Assembly (NCBI GenBank): GCA_949297285.1
Contig: CASFRL010000102.1
Location: 1-41,158 of the forward strand
Direction: 5' to 3'
Source of the DNA: an uncultured Bacteroidales bacterium
GTDB taxonomy: Bacteria > Bacteroidota > Bacteroidia > Bacteroidales > Coprobacteraceae
Length of the DNA: 41,158 nucleotides
Shown here: positions 1 to 7,301 of the stretch, piece by piece
How the letters are laid out: each line of letters starts with the position of its first letter
Numbering within the stretch: the stretch's first letter is position 1
Program-made: the position numbers and the translations under genes
Notes under the pieces: model-generated
Told to the model about the DNA's origin: nothing
Database searches by the model: none
Seen by the model: the letters and a program-made list of their open reading frames with translations, nothing else

Positions 1-137
1 AATAATTATGAATTAAATCCTAAAAAGAATGGAGCCAATAGTAAAAAGTTAAAAGTTACTATAAAAGCCACAGTTATTAAGGTTTTATTGGTTAAGAGAT
101 AACATTTGTTTGTCTGTCAATTCCTTCCATCGTCTCA

Positions 138-165
138 GACCGTCTCAGACGGTGAGGTTTGTTTG
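138..165 (+). repeat. 28-base dispersed repeat, copy A
   Basis: This is the first of three ungapped 28-base copies (others at 328-355 and 2700-2727). Copy A matches copy B at 24 of 28 positions and copy D at 23 of 28 by eye. It contains the palindrome ACCGTCT-C-AGACGGT, and the 10-mer CGTCTCAGAC is duplicated in tandem at 131-140 and 141-150. The 20 bases at 157-176, which include the palindrome TTTGCGCAAA, recur identically at 388-407. The function is unknown; it looks like an intergenic repeat family and does not code. Confidence 0.6.
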
Positions 166-266
166 CGCAAATTTCATTGAGACATAGTTAATATATTGAT
201 AATCAATATAGACAGATTTCTTCAACGAGGAAGAATATTAGTGCGGTTTTAAGCACGGAGAAGACT

Positions 267-307
267 ATTAAATCCCTGCCAATCAATAAGATTGGTGGGG
301 ATTTAAT
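267..307. terminator. Long hairpin, terminator-like
   Basis: The arms at 267-284 and 290-307 pair over 18 positions with two G.T wobbles around a five-base AATAA loop. The stem has an AT-rich base and a GGG/CCC-containing middle, as in a bidirectional terminator, but no long T-run follows. No gene end could be identified next to it, so what it would terminate is unknown. Confidence 0.45.
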
Positions 308-327
308 TTGTTTGGGCAACGGCGTTT

Positions 328-355
328 GACCGCCTCAAACGGTGCGGTTTGTTTA
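328..355 (+). repeat. 28-base dispersed repeat, copy B
   Basis: Second ungapped copy, 24 of 28 identical to copy A and on the same strand. The central palindrome is weaker here (ACCG...CGGT). A third, truncated relative sits at 384-407 and shares an exact 20-base block with positions 157-176. Confidence 0.6.
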
Positions 356-383
356 TCTAACATACGGTTTTTCTTCCCAAAAT

Positions 384-407
384 CGGAGTTTGTTTGCGCA
401 AATTTCA
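384..407 (+). repeat. Partial repeat copy C
   Basis: This copy holds the right half of the repeat only. Positions 388-407 are identical to 157-176 and include the palindrome TTTGCGCAAA. The palindromic left half of copies A and B is absent. Confidence 0.5.
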
Positions 408-818
408 AGGATTGTAACGTAATATATGGATAAGCGAAGTGTATAAATTCCTTCGATGAACGGAGCGACAACGGACGGTTGTGAGTTCAGCTCCTTTTCA
501 TCCGGCAGCAAGGTAGAGGCACGGAGCAAAATGCCACCTTCATGCTCCGAAGGGGGCTGGGAGAGGCCTCAGTGGTCAAGACTTATTTATTCCGTTTCAA
601 AACAGTTTCGTGCCTAAGGTCGGCTTCGGAAGCGGATGGTTCGCCTCTTCAGATTGCCCGGCGAACAAACGGAAACAGAACGAGTATCCGCCCCGTTTCC
701 GCCGGGTTTCGGTGTCGGAAGTCTCCTGTAAATGCAACGACAGCCCGCTACCATACGGTAGCGGGCTGCAGCGTCTGTATGATGTCCTCGGGCACAAGTA
801 ATCCCGCCCGGCGGTTTA
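408..818. other. Non-coding, GC-rich structured stretch
   Basis: No credible gene was found. Several short overlapping ORFs exist on both strands, none with a recognisable domain. From about 540 the base composition becomes visibly GC-richer and inverted repeats are dense: CCCGGCG at 657-663 with CGCCGGG at 700-706, GGAAAC/GTTTCC inside that, GCTTC-G-GAAGC near 622-632, and a perfect 12-bp hairpin at 741-768. It could be the 3' flank of the GLUG gene, a multicopy intergenic element, or decayed coding sequence; I cannot choose between these. Confidence 0.4.
741..768. terminator. Perfect 12-bp hairpin past GLUG gene
   Basis: The arms CAGCCCGCTACC and GGTAGCGGGCTG enclose a four-base loop. It lies about 50 bases beyond the stop codon of the minus-strand GLUG gene, where a terminator is expected. 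No T-run follows on the minus strand, so termination is inferred only from strength and place. Confidence 0.5.
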
Positions 819-1388
819 CTATTCCATTGTCAAGACAAGCAGCCCTTGTACGGGAGTGAAAATCCAGACTGAGCCTGCGGCACTCAATGCATTATTCATA
901 TTCGCTTTTGCATCATCCCATGCCTTCGTGCTATCCGCCTGCGTGGCTCCAGCGTCACTGCCGGTGCCGACAGTCTTGCTTCCAGTGGCCGTACAATAGC
1001 CCCAGTAACAGGCGTTGAGGGTGCCGTTGTTCACGCCCGCCACGCCGTCTGTGCTTTCGTCCGCACCGGTGACAGCGCCCGTGGCATGGTAGCAGGCGGT
1101 CAGGGAGCCGCCGTTCTGTCCCGCCACGCCGCCGACAGCGCTGCCGCCCTTGACGTTGGCGGACGACCAGCAGCCTTCCGCGGCGCCGCCGCCAAGTTGC
1201 CCGACTACTCCGCCGACATTCTCGCCTTTGCCGGATACGGTGCCATTTCTAAACTGACAGTCGGTGAGGGTGCCGTCCTCGTTCTGTCCCGCAATGCCGC
1301 CGACATTCGCGCCTGTGCCGGTCACGGTGCCGCTTATAACATAACATTTGCTGAGGGTGCCGCCCTCGTTCTGTCCCGCAATGCCGCC
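819..1388 (-). CDS. GLUG-repeat surface protein, C-terminal fragment
   Basis: This is the 3' end of a gene whose 5' part is missing. The open frame begins at the junction with ftsH (1388) and encodes about 189 residues. At least five GLUG-type repeats follow one another, each of the form GG(I/V)(A/V)GQN..GTL..C, for example [12 protein letters not shown] then [12 protein letters not shown]. Neighbouring repeats are almost identical at DNA level (1271-1303 against 1354-1388). A non-repeat tail of about 60 residues ends the protein. GLUG repeats are found in large secreted or surface proteins of Bacteroidota and Firmicutes, often adhesin-like; the specific role here is unknown. No start, signal peptide or anchor remains. 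The methionine-equivalent GTG at 1325 is internal to a repeat and is not a convincing start. The base composition is visibly GC-richer than the genes to the right. Confidence 0.7.
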   Translation of the reverse strand, partial: GGIAGQNEGGTLSKCYVISGTVTGTGANVGGIAGQNEDGTLTDCQFRNGTVSGKGENVGGVVGQLGGGAAEGCWSSANVKGGSAVGGVAGQNGGSLTACYHATGAVTGADESTDGVAGVNNGTLNACYWGYCTATGSKTVGTGSDAGATQADSTKAWDDAKANMNNALSAAGSVWIFTPVQGLLVLTME

Positions 1389-2560
1389 TCGTTCACGATG
1401 TTTGCAAGTTCTGCACCGGAAGAGCCGGCAGTGGCCCTTGCCACGATGTCCATGTCTATGTTTTCGTGTTTTACTTTTTTCAAATGAACGGCAAGGATCG
1501 CCTTCCGTCCCTCCAGATCGGGAAGCTCCATTTGTACCCGGCGGTCGAAACGGCCGGGGCGGAGCAAGGCTTTATCCAGACTCTCGGGACGGTTGGTTGC
1601 CGCCAGAATGACCACACCTTTCCTTCCGTCAAAACCGTCCATCTCGGTCAGTAACTGGTTCAAGGTCTGTTCTCTCTCATCGTTACTCATGCCGACATCG
1701 CGGCGTTTGCCTATTGCATCGATTTCGTCTATGAAAATGATGCATGGCGCTTTTTCGTTAGCTTGTTTAAACAAGTCTCGCACTTTGGCCGCGCCCATCC
1801 CGACAAACATTTGTACAAACTCTGAACCCGATATGGCAAAGAACGGAACTTTGGCTTCGCCTGCTACGGCTCTTGCTATCAGCGTTTTTCCTGTGCCCGG
1901 AGGCCCTACCAGCAATGCCCCTTTGGGAAGGGATGCCCCCACTTCGGTATATTTTTCCGGATTGTGAAGGAAATCGACGATTTCTGTCAATGTTTCCTTG
2001 GCCTCGTCCTGGCCAGCAACATCGGCAAATGTCGTTTTAATGTCCGATTCTGCATATATTTTCGCTCCGCTGTTCCCGATCGACATGAAATTGCCTCCGG
2101 CTCCCATTCGAGCCTGTATGCTCTTGCTTGTCTGTTTCCAGATCAAGTAAAATATCAATCCGGGTAAAACCCAAAAAAGAAAGAAGTTCAGAATCGGCGA
2201 GTTTTCTTTCGGCACAATTCGATTGAACGTTATTTTATGGCTTTCATTGGGACTTTGCGCATTCAACAGTCTTTCTATCAATTGGGGGTCGTTTGTCTCG
2301 CCGGTTTTGTACGTTACGGTTTTACCGTCATCATCGGCCGTAAAATAAATCTGGTTATCCTTGATGGCGACATCTCTTACCTTGCCTTCGTCGACTTTTT
2401 CTATAAACGAGATATAATCGGTGGCAATAATCTGGTTTTTTCCTATATTGGGGAAAAGCAACCCGTTGAGCAACAAAACTAATAAAAGACCGAATAAGAT
2501 TCCTATATACGGATTCTGTGTCGATGTATTTGAATTTCGGTATTTCTTTTTCTGATCCAT
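1334..2560 (-). CDS. ftsH: FtsH AAA+ protease, truncated, lacks protease domain
   Basis: FtsH is a membrane-anchored, zinc-dependent AAA+ protease that degrades misfolded membrane and regulatory proteins. Visible here are an N-terminal transmembrane helix (about 18-36), the periplasmic domain, a second helix (about 122-141), Walker A GPPGTGKT (219-226), Walker B IIFIDEID (274-281) and the second region of homology with arginine finger residues (about 319-341). Family similarity stops at residue 395 ([10 protein letters not shown]), after which 13 unrelated residues precede a stop. Full FtsH proteins are about 600-700 residues, so the HExxH peptidase domain is absent and the product cannot be a working protease. 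The sequence [10 protein letters not shown], where classic FtsH has FVGVGASRVR, hints at a second paralogue rather than the essential copy; this is inference. Downstream lies the GLUG fragment in another frame. It is either a real rearrangement or an assembly misjoin. Confidence 0.85.
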   Translation of the reverse strand: MDQKKKYRNSNTSTQNPYIGILFGLLLVLLLNGLLFPNIGKNQIIATDYISFIEKVDEGKVRDVAIKDNQIYFTADDDGKTVTYKTGETNDPQLIERLLNAQSPNESHKITFNRIVPKENSPILNFFLFWVLPGLIFYLIWKQTSKSIQARMGAGGNFMSIGNSGAKIYAESDIKTTFADVAGQDEAKETLTEIVDFLHNPEKYTEVGASLPKGALLVGPPGTGKTLIARAVAGEAKVPFFAISGSEFVQMFVGMGAAKVRDLFKQANEKAPCIIFIDEIDAIGKRRDVGMSNDEREQTLNQLLTEMDGFDGRKGVVILAATNRPESLDKALLRPGRFDRRVQMELPDLEGRKAILAVHLKKVKHENIDMDIVARATAGSSGAELANIVNEAALRDRTRAAPSANVML

Positions 2561-2699
2561 TTATCGTTGATTTTATTTGTACAAAAATCAGCTTTTTTAT
2601 TTACACTGTTTGAGCATTTTGGAATAATAAATGTGCAAAATTTCCTCTTATCGGAAAAAGAAGTTTCTTCTGTACCCGTTTTTCGTCCCCGTCGCCGCC

Positions 2700-2727
2700 G
2701 ACTGTCTCCGATGGTGCGGCTTGTTTG
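2700..2727 (+). repeat. 28-base dispersed repeat, copy D
   Basis: This ungapped copy is 23 of 28 identical to copy A by eye, on the same strand, in the gap between ftsH and the YczE-type gene. It is flanked by GCCG/CGGC complementarity, so it too can fold. Its presence on the far side of the ftsH break from copies A and B matters for judging whether the window is a chimera. Confidence 0.55.
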
Positions 2728-2775
2728 ATGCTCTCTTTGCTTTGGAGGGGTGACAATGATCTTATAAATGCAAGA

Positions 2776-3528
2776 TCAGTCTTTAATGATAAATCGAATC
2801 AACCCGAATAAATATCGGCGGAATCCCGGTATATATGCAAGGACATGGTCAAACCATTTGATATGTAGGCTGATATATCGGACAACAAGCCCGACATATA
2901 CCATGGCAAACATGGTACCGATACCCACTACACTCCAGATCCATTTGCCAAAAAACAGATAGCTCGCTGCAACGGCAAGAATTACCAGCGTAGTATCGAT
3001 AATGATCTTTGCCTTTGGAAAAGGGAGTTTGCTGACTTGACTGACGGCAATCGAGATTCCTTCACCGGGCATCGTTACCGAACCGCATTTGATTTCGAAG
3101 GCAATACCTGTTCCCATAATGGTACATCCGGCCAGTTGAACAAAGATTTGCAAGGCTAAAGTATCGCATGATAAAAAGTCTGTCAACCACATGTTAAAGT
3201 CGATAAGCCATCCGAATACGAATCCGATAATGAGTTGAAACAACTGAACAAGTTCGAATCTGCTTCGAAGAATTATAATTTGGCATATAACCAATACAAA
3301 ATTCATAAAGATTGTGTACCCTCCGATTGTCCATTCCGGAATAAAACTGACGGGACCGGCCAACGACAAGACATAAGGTAGCGACGAAATGACGCTGCTC
3401 CCCAAGTTTGATCGTACGCAAAGTGCGACTCCCAGTGTCATAAGGTTCAGAGATAGAAGTAGTAAAAGATGTTGCCAAAAAAATGATATTACCCTTTGTT
3501 TTCTTGTTTGCGTATCTATTTTTTTCAT
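2776..3528 (-). CDS. YczE/YitT-type integral membrane protein
   Basis: This predicted inner-membrane protein of about 250 residues has at least five hydrophobic segments. The early stretch GVALCVRSNLGSS and the later CGSVTMPGEGIS are typical of the YczE/YitT-like family, whose substrates are mostly unknown. I chose the ATG at 3528. A longer TTG start at 3552 would overlap the promoter element at 3550-3557, whereas the ATG has a good AAGGAGA ribosome site seven bases upstream. The C-terminus is basic and probably cytoplasmic. It appears to be a single-gene unit, with ftsH about 215 bases downstream on the same strand. Family assignment is fairly safe; function is unassigned. Confidence 0.75.
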   Translation of the reverse strand: MKKIDTQTRKQRVISFFWQHLLLLLSLNLMTLGVALCVRSNLGSSVISSLPYVLSLAGPVSFIPEWTIGGYTIFMNFVLVICQIIILRSRFELVQLFQLIIGFVFGWLIDFNMWLTDFLSCDTLALQIFVQLAGCTIMGTGIAFEIKCGSVTMPGEGISIAVSQVSKLPFPKAKIIIDTTLVILAVAASYLFFGKWIWSVVGIGTMFAMVYVGLVVRYISLHIKWFDHVLAYIPGFRRYLFGLIRFIIKD

Positions 3529-3549
3529 ACCTGTTCTCCTTTTTCGGTG

Positions 3550-3557
3550 CAAAGGTA
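3550..3557 (-). promoter_or_regulatory. Bacteroidota -7 element before YczE-type gene
   Basis: On the minus strand this reads TACCTTTG, matching the Bacteroidota -7 consensus TAnnTTTG. It lies about 20 bases before the ATG at 3528 with a Shine-Dalgarno-like AAGGAGA between. A -33 TTTG at the usual distance is not clear (a TTGG occurs about 23 bases upstream). Confidence 0.55.
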
Positions 3558-3887
3558 CGATTTTGAAGTCGATTTTATACCAAGTTGTTGAGCTTCCCCT
3601 GCGGTTTTATCGATCTTCCTGGCTATATCGATGAAGATGAGTCTGGTAACTTTTAGTTTTTCTGTGATTTGTATTTTGTCCCTTTCGAAAGATAGAACGG
3701 CGTGTGTGTGAACCTCGTTTTTGTTTTTGGCTTGTGGTGGCGGTAGATTTTTGCATGAGATTTGCTGACACACATAAAATATAGGAAATATTTGTGTGTG
3801 GGGTAATATGGATAACCTTCGGATAGATTGAAAAAACGGGTTATTGCTGAGCCGTTTCTCGAATTGTCGGAAATTCTCGATTTGTAC
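3558..3887. other. Intergenic stretch with GT/AC-rich hairpin
   Basis: No gene was recognised here. The only notable structure is an imperfect hairpin at 3769-3800, CACACATAAA pairing with TTTGTGTGTG over ten positions including one wobble. It lies about 90-120 bases beyond the stop of the minus-strand TM2-domain gene and could end that transcript, though no T-run is present. Confidence 0.35.
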
Positions 3888-4223
3888 TCAGAGATATTCC
3901 AATATCTTATCGTAGTTTCTTTGTTTTGTCATACCGGAAATTTTAAACCAGTCGATAATTGTCCAGATTCCGCATCCGCCAAACGTAAGAAGTTTCAGAA
4001 AGCCGAGGCCGATATCGCCTATATAAAAACGATCGAAACCGTAACATCCGAAAAAAAAGGAAAGAAGAAAAGCTCCTGTGGGACTTTTCAATTGAAGACG
4101 AAGAATGCGTTCTTGCCTGTAATCATTAAGAGCAAGCAGTTGGAAGTAAAGATACCTTATACTTTCTTTAGGCAACTTTTTTTCATTCTCTTCGAGAAAA
4201 AATTCTACATCTTGGTATATCAT
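3888..4223 (-). CDS. TM2-domain membrane protein
   Basis: This small protein of 111 residues starts at ATG 4223. The N-terminal half (about 1-45) is charged and helical, with no membrane segment. The C-terminal half is a TM2 domain: KSPTGAFLLSFFFG, then the loop GCYGFDRFYIGD, then GLGFLKLLTFGGCGIW and TIIDWFK. The pattern of two helices with a G..G.DRFY.G loop is characteristic of TM2 proteins, which occur widely in bacteria and animals without a settled function. A longer open frame runs upstream to 4598, but its extra sequence is low complexity, overlaps the start of the TonB receptor gene on the other strand and shows no signal, so I rejected it. It is divergent from the receptor gene, with a 223-base gap. 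Confidence 0.75.
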   Translation of the reverse strand: MIYQDVEFFLEENEKKLPKESIRYLYFQLLALNDYRQERILRLQLKSPTGAFLLSFFFGCYGFDRFYIGDIGLGFLKLLTFGGCGIWTIIDWFKISGMTKQRNYDKILEYL

Positions 4224-4446
4224 GTTGATCAGATTTAAAGCTACCCGACTTTGTCTATAAATTATTGTAAAGATAATTATAATAGTGTATAATGGAGACA
4301 AATGTTCCGGATAAGTTTCAGAAGTGGCTCTTTTTTTTTGAAATGCTATTGTTACAACTTTATAAAATAAATGTATTCTTGTTGTATCGGCCTTGTAATT
4401 TGCATGTCGGATTTTTGCACCGGAAAAAAGAATAAACCCAATAGAG

Positions 4447-7278
4447 ATGAACAGAACTGCATTAAGACGATATATTTTTACAGGAATATCCATTGTGCTT
4501 TTTTCGGCAACAACTGTCGCGCAAACCATTTCAGGAAAAGTATTTGATAAAGGAACCGGTGAGCCGGTGTTGGGAGCTACGGTCTTGCTCTCGGGCACTT
4601 CTGTGGCTACCGCTACCGATGAGAACGGCTCTTATGTGTTGAAAAATCTTCCGGTCGATAAACTTCTGGAAATAGAATGTCGGTTTATCGGCTATACGGT
4701 TTGCAAAGAAAATGTCAAACTGGGAAAAGGTGAAGTAAAAACTATCGATTTTTTTCTGGTAGAAGAGGACCGGCAACTCGACGGGGTTGTTGTTACGGGA
4801 ATTCGAAGACGGAATACCGAAACGGCAATGATCTCCAATATGAAAAATGCTTTGACGGTTTCGTCCGGCATATCGGCGGCACAAATCTTGAAAACATCCG
4901 ATAGCGATGCGGCCGAGATTATAAAAAGGGTTCCCGGTATTTCGTTGATCGAGAATCGCTTTATTATTGTAAGAGGCCTTTCTCAACGATACAATAACGT
5001 CTCTATCAACAATGGCGCCGTTCCGAGCTCGGAAGCCGACGGCAGAGCTTTCTCTTTTGATATTATACCCAGTTCCAATATCGACAACATGATGATTATC
5101 AAGTCTCCGACGGCCGAACTGCCGGGCGATTTTTCGGGAGGTTTTATCAAAATCTCTACCAAGAATATGCCCGACGAAAATTCTCTCTCGTTAAGTGTCG
5201 GGACAGGAATAAATACGATAACGCATTTTAAGGATTTCTCGTTGTTGAGGTCTTCTTCGACCGAATGGTTGGGCTTCGATCGTTGCAAACGTCCTCTGTC
5301 TAAAGATTTTCCTTCACACTTGGGGTCTGTAACCGATCCTGCACAGGTTACCTATTTTACAAAGAACGGATTTAACAATGACTGGAACGTAAAAACATAT
5401 AAACCTCTTCCCGACTTGAAGTTTAATCTGACGTGGAACCGGAGATTCGGAGATAAGGTCGGTACCATACTTACTCTCGGATATAACAATGCAAACAAGA
5501 CGATCCGGGATATGCAAAATATGCGGTATGGTATATATAGCGCTACGGCCGACGAACCTACTGTCGAGAAAAGTTATATCGATAATCAGTTTACCAATGA
5601 GGTGAGAATCAATGCAATGAATAACTGGTCTTTTATACTTGATCCGAGAAATCGGCTTGAGTTCAGAAATCTTTTCTGCCAGATCGGGAAGAACCGTTTT
5701 ACAGAACGTTATGGCACCAGTACGGTAAGTGGCGAGTATTACGAAAACCAGACGGAAATGTTATATTCTTCGCGATTGAGTTATGTCGGTCAACTTGCCG
5801 GATTGCACACTCTCGATCAGGATATGACTCAGACATTGAACTGGACAGTCGATTATTCGTATGCCAACAAGATGGAACCTGACCGCCGGATTATAAAAAA
5901 TATTGGAGGAATCCCCGCCGATAAAGTGATAACGCCCGATCTGCCTTCGTATAACGATATGATCAACCGTTATGATCAGAAATTGTATGACCATATTACT
6001 TCGGTCGGTGTCGATTATAAAAAGAGTTTTTCCGACCGCTCATGGAATCCGGAAATAAAATCGGGAGTGTATGGCGAATATCGTAGCCGGGACTATGTGC
6101 CGCGAGAGTTTATCTATCGATATGACCGGCTTTCGGGAGACGATCGGGTAGACTATATCAATTTGCCTTATGTCGAAATGATGGACGAAAAATGGCTCGG
6201 ATACGATAAAGTCTACATAGAAGAGACCTCGCGTAAATCAAATTCGTATGACGGAAAAAATAGCATCGCGGCAGCCTATCTGGAAGGTGTCCTCCCGTTT
6301 GGATCATTCCAGGCAAGCCTCGGGGTACGTGCCGAATGGTGGAACATGTCGATACAATATGACCGGGCCATCAGTGCGTCACAGGTCTTGATGACAAAAT
6401 ATGAATATGATAAAGTGTCGCTCCTGCCATCGGTGAATGTCACGTATAGTTTCAATGATAAGAATCTGCTTCGGTTGGCATACGGCCGTTCGGTCAATCG
6501 TCCCGAGTTTAGGGAAGTCTCTCCGGCCGTTTATTACGACTTTGATCTCTTTGCCGAAGTGCAGGGAAATCCGGATCTGAAAATGGCTACAATCGATAAT
6601 CTCGACTTGCGGTATGAGCTTTATCCCTCTCTCGGAGAGACCGTCAGTGTCGGATTGTTTTATAAGAATTTCCAAAACCCGATAGAATGGAATTTTATCG
6701 ACATGGGAGGAAGTTATCGGTATAGCTATGAGAATGCCCGTAGGGCTTATACAACCGGGGTAGAAGTCGATATACGGAAATCGCTCGATTTTATCCATAT
6801 CCCTGACCTGACTCTGGTTCTCAATGCCGCATGGGTAAAAAGCCGGGTAGAGTTCAGTGATGAAGGGTTGGTAAAAGAGAAAGACCGCCCTTTGCAGGGA
6901 CAATCTCCCTATATCGTAAACGCCGGGTTGTATTATACCTCTTCCGAAAAGATAGGTTTCTCGGCAAGTCTGCTGTATAACATTATAGGGAAACGTATTG
7001 TCGGGGTCGGAAAATCGACCTCTCTCGACGGAAACAGCGATTATGATGTGCCCGATGCATACGAGATGCCCCGTAATGTGCTCGACTTGACGCTGAATAA
7101 GACATTCGGGAAGGTCGTTTCTCTGAAACTGGGAATCAAGGATATTCTGGCACAACCGGTTATTATGAAACAATTTCCTACAACGACGATCGACGGCGTA
7201 AAACAAGACCGAGAACAGACTACTCGAAAATATACGCCGGGCAGATCGGTATCATTAAGCCTTTCTTTAAAGTTTTGA
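4447..7278 (+). CDS. TonB-dependent outer-membrane receptor
   Basis: This outer-membrane active transporter has 943 residues. A signal peptide ends near AQ (residue 26). It is followed by a carboxypeptidase-regulatory-like beta-sandwich (about 27-112, GKVFDKGTGEPVLGA..), the plug domain (about 125-240, with IIKRVPGISLIENRFIIVRGL) and a long 22-strand-type barrel ending in SVSLSLSLKF, a terminal aromatic beta-signal. Ligand uptake would be powered by TonB-ExbBD from the inner membrane. It lacks a SusD partner and is not of the SusC/RagA glycan-importer layout. Instead it is followed 23 bases later by a surface lipoprotein gene, so the two are probably co-transcribed and act together. The ligand cannot be read from sequence. 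Possible -7-like sequences lie upstream (TATTCTTG at 4374-4381), but none is strong. Confidence 0.9.
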   Translation: MNRTALRRYIFTGISIVLFSATTVAQTISGKVFDKGTGEPVLGATVLLSGTSVATATDENGSYVLKNLPVDKLLEIECRFIGYTVCKENVKLGKGEVKTIDFFLVEEDRQLDGVVVTGIRRRNTETAMISNMKNALTVSSGISAAQILKTSDSDAAEIIKRVPGISLIENRFIIVRGLSQRYNNVSINNGAVPSSEADGRAFSFDIIPSSNIDNMMIIKSPTAELPGDFSGGFIKISTKNMPDENSLSLSVGTGINTITHFKDFSLLRSSSTEWLGFDRCKRPLSKDFPSHLGSVTDPAQVTYFTKNGFNNDWNVKTYKPLPDLKFNLTWNRRFGDKVGTILTLGYNNANKTIRDMQNMRYGIYSATADEPTVEKSYIDNQFTNEVRINAMNNWSFILDPRNRLEFRNLFCQIGKNRFTERYGTSTVSGEYYENQTEMLYSSRLSYVGQLAGLHTLDQDMTQTLNWTVDYSYANKMEPDRRIIKNIGGIPADKVITPDLPSYNDMINRYDQKLYDHITSVGVDYKKSFSDRSWNPEIKSGVYGEYRSRDYVPREFIYRYDRLSGDDRVDYINLPYVEMMDEKWLGYDKVYIEETSRKSNSYDGKNSIAAAYLEGVLPFGSFQASLGVRAEWWNMSIQYDRAISASQVLMTKYEYDKVSLLPSVNVTYSFNDKNLLRLAYGRSVNRPEFREVSPAVYYDFDLFAEVQGNPDLKMATIDNLDLRYELYPSLGETVSVGLFYKNFQNPIEWNFIDMGGSYRYSYENARRAYTTGVEVDIRKSLDFIHIPDLTLVLNAAWVKSRVEFSDEGLVKEKDRPLQGQSPYIVNAGLYYTSSEKIGFSASLLYNIIGKRIVGVGKSTSLDGNSDYDVPDAYEMPRNVLDLTLNKTFGKVVSLKLGIKDILAQPVIMKQFPTTTIDGVKQDREQTTRKYTPGRSVSLSLSLKF

Positions 7279-7301
7279 TTATAAACCAAAATTAGAAAAC
7301 A

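Noticed and set aside
542..859. 105-residue plus-strand ORF and an overlapping 63-residue one
   Set aside because: Arg/Ser-rich sequence without domain, signal peptide or plausible ribosome site, overlapping other frames and the GLUG 3' end.
1086..1487. 133-residue plus-strand ORF rich in alanine
   Set aside because: It is the antisense of the GLUG repeats and the ftsH junction; its repeats merely mirror the real coding frame.
3529..3552. TTG start for the YczE-type protein
   Set aside because: It overlaps the -7 promoter element at 3550-3557, so it would not be on the transcript.
4224..4598. N-terminal extension of the TM2-domain gene to 236 residues
   Set aside because: The extra part overlaps the divergent TonB receptor start and its promoter region and has no domain; the ATG at 4223 gives a normal TM2 protein.
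6379..7206. 275-residue minus-strand ORF
   Set aside because: Shadow of the TonB receptor gene; rich in Arg, His, Ile and Cys with no family resemblance.
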